A program made the translations under genes and the position numbers. A DNA stretch of 64,000 nucleotides from TMED27 sp050633165 (GTDB taxonomy: Bacteria > Pseudomonadota > Alphaproteobacteria > Micavibrionales > Micavibrionaceae). The stretch covers positions 15,367-79,366 of the forward strand of contig JBOEFZ010000034.1 of NCBI GenBank assembly GCA_050633165.1. The letters run 5' to 3'. The notes under the pieces were generated by a model, which made no database searches, was not told the DNA's origin, and was given only the letters and a program-made list of their open reading frames with translations. Below, in pieces: positions 60,409 to 64,000 of this stretch. Numbering within the stretch: the stretch's first letter is position 1; the number at the start of each line of letters is the position of its first letter.

Positions 60409-61632
60409 CTACCCCCACCGCCGCACAACATAATCTTCAACCAAGCCCTGAAACTCACCCGCAATATCATCCCCACGCAACGTATGCGCCTTCTTCCCGT
60501 CAATAAACACCGGTGCAACGGGGCTTTCCCCCGTACCGGGCAGGGAAATTCCGATATCCGCATGCTTGCTCTCCCCCGGCCCGTTGACGATGCATCCCAT
60601 TACGGCGACCTTTAGCTCCTCAACCCCCGCATATTTCTCCCGCCACTCACACATAGAATCATCCAAATGCCGCTGAATATCCTGCGCCAGCTCTTGGAAA
60701 AACGTACTCGTCGTCCGCCCACACCCCGGGCACGCCGCAACTTCGGGCGTAAAGCTCCGCAAGCCAAGACTTTGCAAAATCTCCTTACACACCTTCACCT
60801 CTAACGTCCGATCCCCATTCGGCTCGGGCGTTAAGCTCGCGCGGATCGTATCGCCAATCCCTTCATTAAGCAGTATCCCCTCGCCGAGCGCCGTCGCAAC
60901 AATCCCCTTTGAACCCATCCCCGCCTCGGTCAAGCCAAGGTGAAGCGCATAATTACACCGCGCCGCGAGCGCCCGATACACCGCAATCAAATCCTGCACG
61001 CGGCTCACCTTCGCCGAAAGGATAATTTGATCGGGACGCAAACCAACCTTCTCCGCCTGCGCGGCGGAATTCAACGCCGATTGCACCAACGTCTCCCGCA
61101 TCACCGCATCGGATTCCCACGGCACATCCCGCGCCGCATTCTCATCCATCAACCGCGTCGCAAGCGCCGCATCAAGGCTCCCCCAATTCACCCCGATCCG
61201 CACGGCCTTATTATATTCCGCCGCCTTCTCAAGCATCACCTCGAACTGCTTATCCTTCTTTGCCCCAAAACCAACATTCCCCGGATTAATCCGGTATTTA
61301 TCAAGCGCCTCACAAAGATCAGGATAATCCGAGAGCAATGTATGCCCATTATAATGAAAACACCCCGCCAGCGGAATATCCAGCCCCTCGCCCTCAAACC
61401 GCTCCCGAAGCGCAACAACACCCTCCGCCGCCTCAGCCCGATCCACGGTTACGCGAATAATCTCCGACCCCGCATAAAACAAATCTTTCACTTGGTGATA
61501 AGTAGCCTCAACATCCGCCGTATCCGTATTCGTCATCGATTGCACAACGACGGGCGCCCCCCCGCCAATCGTAACATTACGAACCTTAACGGCGTGAGTT
61601 TCATGTCGCGGAGTTTGGATTATTTGAACCAT
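60409..61632 (-). CDS. ispG: (E)-4-hydroxy-3-methylbut-2-enyl-diphosphate synthase (flavodoxin)
   Basis: The penultimate MEP-pathway enzyme, with a 4Fe-4S cluster. The 407 residues have the barrel start (VTIGGGAPVVVQSMTNTDTA), GCFHYNG, INPGNVGFG, RIGVNWGSLD and the cluster ligands CPGCGRTTSTFFQ and VMGCIVNGPGESKHADIG. It is the two-domain bacterial type, without the plant-like insert. It begins 2 bp after the preceding orphan gene. Confidence 0.96.
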   Translation of the reverse strand: MVQIIQTPRHETHAVKVRNVTIGGGAPVVVQSMTNTDTADVEATYHQVKDLFYAGSEIIRVTVDRAEAAEGVVALRERFEGEGLDIPLAGCFHYNGHTLLSDYPDLCEALDKYRINPGNVGFGAKKDKQFEVMLEKAAEYNKAVRIGVNWGSLDAALATRLMDENAARDVPWESDAVMRETLVQSALNSAAQAEKVGLRPDQIILSAKVSRVQDLIAVYRALAARCNYALHLGLTEAGMGSKGIVATALGEGILLNEGIGDTIRASLTPEPNGDRTLEVKVCKEILQSLGLRSFTPEVAACPGCGRTTSTFFQELAQDIQRHLDDSMCEWREKYAGVEELKVAVMGCIVNGPGESKHADIGISLPGTGESPVAPVFIDGKKAHTLRGDDIAGEFQGLVEDYVVRRWG

Positions 61633-61634
61633 AT

Positions 61635-62498
61635 TTAAACCTTAAGATAATCTTTGTATTCTTCTTGCAAATTCACATCATAAATATTCCGCTCAATATT
61701 CAAAAAATATTTCAAAACCTCATGAATTTCATATGAAAGTGCACGATATACTAAAGGCGCACGCCAAATCTTACGCTTATTCGCTTCGTTCACGGCGCGC
61801 CGAATTACACTAATAAGATACTTGATTTTTTCACGGTCTTCTTTACGCGGAAAGCGTTTGCTAAACTCTACGTCCGGATTATCCCCCTCCCCGATAAACT
61901 CAACCTCATCACCGGTTTCGGATACATAGGTACAAAATTTATCGAGCATACGCTCCACCCAAATAATCCGCTTTTCATGGACCTCACGCACATAACTGCG
62001 CCCGTTGAGGCGATCGGAATACAGCAAAATAACAATAGCAGTTGTTAACGTTTTTGATAAAATACACTTGATATCATGCAAAAGCTCATCCTGCTCCGAT
62101 TGCAGTTCGCTGTTCTTGGCCAACTCCAACCATGTTGAAAGCTTGCTCAAATCACCATACACATCCACGACCATATAAGATAGCGCTGCCCCCAAATCCC
62201 CGATGGAAGATAAGAGCGCTTCATAAACGCGTGTCTGGAAGTTTTGATAGAGCGCAATTTTACGCGGATTTAACTTTACACTCTCAATTTCAAAATAAAG
62301 ATCGGTTAAATTATCTGCATTATCAGATAACTCAGAAGCAATTGCGGCCGCAAAACTTGCTGTGCCTTCCGCTTTTTGCCGGCGCTCTGCCTTTCGCATC
62401 GCCAGATAATTGAAGTACACTGCCGTCACGGTCGCAATCGCAATCGAAAGACCGCCAAGCACCGTTTTATATTCATGTAAGAAACCCGTAAAATCCAT
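61635..62498 (-). CDS. Hypothetical membrane-anchored protein
   Basis: A 287-residue protein with one N-terminal helix (TVLGGLSIAIATVTAVYFNY) followed by a long helical, charged cytoplasmic region with few Cys. No family recognised. ATG 62498 is preferred over a TTG at 62534, though neither has a clear ribosome-binding site. It lies 2 bp before ispG, so the two are cotranscribed. It is somewhat more AT-rich than its neighbours. Confidence 0.7.
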   Translation of the reverse strand: MDFTGFLHEYKTVLGGLSIAIATVTAVYFNYLAMRKAERRQKAEGTASFAAAIASELSDNADNLTDLYFEIESVKLNPRKIALYQNFQTRVYEALLSSIGDLGAALSYMVVDVYGDLSKLSTWLELAKNSELQSEQDELLHDIKCILSKTLTTAIVILLYSDRLNGRSYVREVHEKRIIWVERMLDKFCTYVSETGDEVEFIGEGDNPDVEFSKRFPRKEDREKIKYLISVIRRAVNEANKRKIWRAPLVYRALSYEIHEVLKYFLNIERNIYDVNLQEEYKDYLKV

Positions 62499-62552
62499 AA
62501 AGGATGATGTATCCCGAAACACATATTTAGGCAAGTTTTGATGTTTTAAGGC

Positions 62553-62581
62553 TTGATTTTAAAATGTGTTCGGATTATCAA
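62553..62581 (+). promoter_or_regulatory. Candidate promoter of tRNA-Val
   Basis: TTGATT, 17 bases, TATCAA, 20 bp before the tRNA 5' end. Each hexamer is weak, but the spacing and position fit. Confidence 0.4.
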
Positions 62582-62601
62582 TACCCATCCGAAACGGGAA
62601 T

Positions 62602-62677
62602 GGGTGATTAGCTCAGTTGGTAGAGCATTTCGTTTACACCGAAAGGGTCGGCAGTTCGAGCCTGTCATCACCCACCA
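62602..62677 (+). tRNA. tRNA-Val (TAC)
   Basis: 76 nt with a full cloverleaf: acceptor GGGTGAT/ATCACCC, D arm GCTC AGTTGGTA GAGC, anticodon stem TTTCG/CGAAA around TTTACAC (anticodon TAC), T arm GGCAG TTCGAGC CTGTC, discriminator A and encoded CCA. Confidence 0.96.
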
Positions 62678-62722
62678 TTCGTCTAAATTTTCTTAACAAA
62701 CGCTGTGAGTTTGAAAATTGAC

Positions 62723-62748
62723 GTCCCCGCGAAAGCGGGGATCTCCAG
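62723..62748. terminator. REP-like hairpin after tRNA-Val
   Basis: CCCCGC, GAAA, GCGGGG (6-bp stem) followed by ATCTCCAG: the common alphaproteobacterial form of the REP-like family. It lies between the tRNA end and the convergent small gene. Confidence 0.65.
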
Positions 62749-62764
62749 CCTATATTACCGTAAA

Positions 62765-63189
62765 TTAAAACCTTAACTCAAGCCCCTGTATCTGATTGCT
62801 TAACCCCATAGCATGCGCACAAGCCGCAGCACCGGAATAACAATTAAAATAATGCACACCAGTCCCCTGCGGCATCTTCAAAAGGTTTAAGCCATCAAGA
62901 TAGTCGGCCATTCTTCGCCCTCTTTGCCAGCGATCCATAGTGTCATCTCCATCCCCGCTAAACAAAACTGTGTGGCTTCTATCCCCGGAGACAAATATAC
63001 CATGCCCCAAAGGTTCCAAGCACCACATATCGCGCCCTTTGCCTTGCTTATAATAACGAAAATCTATTCGATCTTTAGGCGTTTGGGAGCCTTCAAAAAC
63101 CATAGAAAGCCCCCCCCCCCCTGCGCAGGCTCATCATCAACCAACCAAATGCTCGCATGACGAAAGTTATCTTGCCAAATAATATCCAT
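62765..63189 (-). pseudogene. Hypothetical protein, frame broken at a 12-base G tract
   Basis: The downstream frame (62765-63103) encodes 112 residues (MVFEGSQTPKDRIDFRYYKQ ... QIQGLELRF) with no recognised family. An upstream frame begins at ATG 63189 (MDIIWQDNFRHASIWLVDDE) and would join it if the run of 12 G (63110-63121, minus strand) were 10 or 13 long. As it stands the first frame stops shortly after the tract. A TTGCAA-17-TAATTA promoter lies just upstream. It may be a sequencing error, a pseudogene or a phase-variable gene. If the short frame starts at 63103, it could also be intact. Confidence 0.6.
63110..63121 (-). repeat. Homopolymeric G12 tract
   Basis: Twelve G residues on the minus strand, inside the probable coding region of the gene at 62765-63189. 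Tracts this long are known hot spots for slipped-strand mispairing and for sequencing errors. Confidence 0.8.
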
Positions 63190-63195
63190 GCGCAA

Positions 63196-63224
63196 TAATT
63201 ATGACAATAAGCCCATTTTTGCAA
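63196..63224 (-). promoter_or_regulatory. Candidate promoter of the G-tract gene
   Basis: Minus-strand TTGCAA, 17 bases, TAATTA. Transcription would begin at about 63189-63190, at the ATG itself, which would make the message leaderless. Confidence 0.4.
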
Positions 63225-63257
63225 CAAAAAAAACCCCGCTCTCACAAACGGGGTTTT
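63225..63257 (-). terminator. Terminator of hupB
   Basis: AAAACCCCG / CGGGGTTTT (9 bp stem) followed on the minus strand by a further T run. It can work in both directions, but the longer T tract is on the minus strand. Confidence 0.75.
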
Positions 63258-63271
63258 CTAATATCTACCAA

Positions 63272-63306
63272 ATCCCTACCTTCGCAGGGATAAACCCTAC
63301 GGGTTT
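63272..63306. repeat. Two small hairpins after hupB
   Basis: ATCCCT/AGGGAT (63272-63291), then AAACCC/GGGTTT (63292-63306) overlapping the hupB stop. The first is of the REP-like type. Together with the following terminator they probably protect or end the hupB message. Confidence 0.5.
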
Positions 63307-63577
63307 AGTTAACAGCTTCTTTAAGCTCTTTACCGGCTTTGAATTTAGGCTGCTTGGAAGCAGGAATCTTGATTGGCTCACCAGTGCGTGGGTTACGGCC
63401 AGTTGTCGCCGCACGTTGCGCAACAGAGAATGTACCAAAGCCAACAAGACGAACATCATCGCCGCCCTTAAGCGCGCCTTTAACAGCTTCAAGAACTGCA
63501 TCAACGGCTGCTGCTGCTTTTGTTTTTGGAATATCGGCATCGGATGCCACTTTTGCTACTAGGTCTTGTTTGTTCAT
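63305..63577 (-). CDS. hupB: DNA-binding protein HU
   Basis: Small nucleoid protein that bends DNA. The 90 residues match HU-beta: MNKQDLVAKVASDADIPKTK, VGFGTFSVAQRAATTGRNPR and TGEPIKIPASKQPKFKAGKEL. AAGGGG lies upstream of the ATG. A perfect palindrome TTAAACGTTTAA (63594-63605) sits in the leader. It follows lon in the same orientation, as in many proteobacteria. Confidence 0.97.
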   Translation of the reverse strand: MNKQDLVAKVASDADIPKTKAAAAVDAVLEAVKGALKGGDDVRLVGFGTFSVAQRAATTGRNPRTGEPIKIPASKQPKFKAGKELKEAVN

Positions 63578-63593
63578 TTTAGAACCCCTTTAT

Positions 63594-63605
63594 TTAAACG
63601 TTTAA
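63594..63605. promoter_or_regulatory. 12-bp palindrome in the hupB leader
   Basis: TTAAACGTTTAA, perfectly symmetric, 17 bp upstream of the hupB ATG. It could be an operator, but the factor is not known and A/T-rich dyads occur by chance. Confidence 0.3.
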
Positions 63606-63739
63606 GTAACATGAGAGAGATAAAATTTTCTCCCCACAACTAAGAAACAAGAACAAACCCAAAAACACGCAAAAACCACGCTAGCCCTTGGCTTCATCCC
63701 ATTCCTTAGAATCATTTGTAAGGTGATTCAAAAACACTT

Positions 63740-64000
63740 TCAATGGTGAATCGTAGATTCAGCGCCATTTTCCGGCGATTCAGGTGAATTTTGATCAATT
63801 ATTTCACGATTATGTCCAACAACAGCATCCGAAGACGCCGTCGGCATGTCCACAAGCGCATGCGCAAGCACCTCTTCAATGCTCCGCACAGGCACAATTT
63901 CAATCGATTTTTTCACCACGGCGGGAATATCCGCCAAATCTTTTTCATTATCCTGCGGGATAAGCGCCTTCGTAATTCCCGCCCGAAGCGCCGCCAACAA
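63740..64000 (-). CDS. lon: ATP-dependent protease Lon (C-terminal part)
   Basis: The last 86 residues of Lon, continuing past the right edge of the window. LAALRAGITKALIPQDNEKD and IPAVVKKSIEIVPV are the standard end of the Ser-Lys protease domain. About 30 further residues form an acidic, Ser/Glu-rich tail ending STIHH, longer than that of E. coli Lon. It lies upstream of hupB in the same direction. Confidence 0.95.
   Translation of the reverse strand: MLAALRAGITKALIPQDNEKDLADIPAVVKKSIEIVPVRSIEEVLAHALVDMPTASSDAVVGHNREIIDQNSPESPENGAESTIHH

Noticed and set aside
1..64000. CRISPR array, prophage, rRNA operon or replication origin
   Set aside because: No regularly spaced direct repeats, phage structural genes, rRNA sequence or DnaA-box cluster was seen.

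Overview
The window is 64 kb from an alphaproteobacterial chromosome. It carries three gene neighbourhoods typical of that class: rpsB-tsf-pyrH-frr-uppS-cdsA-dxr-rseP-bamA-skp-lpxD-fabZ-lpxA-lpxI-lpxB, nuoN-birA-coaX-rnj-DUF1467-proS-lolC-lolD-dnaE, and trpGDC-lexA-comEC-gltX-gltA. Further class markers are a GAAC-N7-GAAC LexA box in front of lexA, LpxI in place of LpxH, RNase J, CoaX, and a DUF1467 protein. A free-living, lipid A-making, aerobic Gram-negative cell is implied by complex I, BAM, Lol and lipid A genes. A Micavibrionales- or Rhodospirillales-like affiliation is only a guess. A run of 28 Ns (59056-59083) shows a scaffolded draft or metagenome assembly.

Layout: 1-4.9 kb holds the end of rlmH, a convergent yibQ-type deacetylase, trpG-trpD-trpC and lexA. 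5-10 kb holds comEC, divergent gltX, and gltA. 10-24.6 kb is one long minus-strand translation and envelope cluster from rpsB down to lpxB: ribosome recycling, CTP-dependent lipid precursors, MEP isoprenoid step, undecaprenyl carrier, BamA/Skp and lipid A. 25-45 kb is a second minus-strand series: the nuoG-N half of complex I, birA, coaX, rnj, proS, lolCD and dnaE. 47.2-51.6 kb is a plus-strand block (purL-purQ-DUF2238) that splits the complex I genes. 51.8-57.3 kb is the nuoA-F half, preceded by pyrC and a response regulator. 59-64 kb holds tRNA-Asp, alanine dehydrogenase, ispG, tRNA-Val, a probably frameshifted small gene, hupB and the end of lon.

On this conserved scaffold lie several accessory signals. 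The nuo genes are interrupted by a prepilin-like gene (between nuoE and nuoF), a MazG-like gene (between nuoG and nuoH), an AT-rich orphan (between nuoH and nuoI) and the opposite-strand pur block. The proS gene is of the archaeal/eukaryotic type yet sits at the usual proS locus. A small GIY-YIG nuclease gene is bracketed by inverted REP-like palindromes. A 149-bp MITE-like element lies after rlmH, and a short possible relic of its ends follows gltX. A conserved sequence follows the stop codons of tsf and nuoF, and large stem-loops built from CAC(C/G)AAG-like words fill several gaps. A near-consensus promoter at 12.8 kb drives no recognisable gene. A G12 tract (minus strand) breaks a reading frame at 63.1 kb. 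No CRISPR array, prophage, rRNA or complete insertion sequence was seen.
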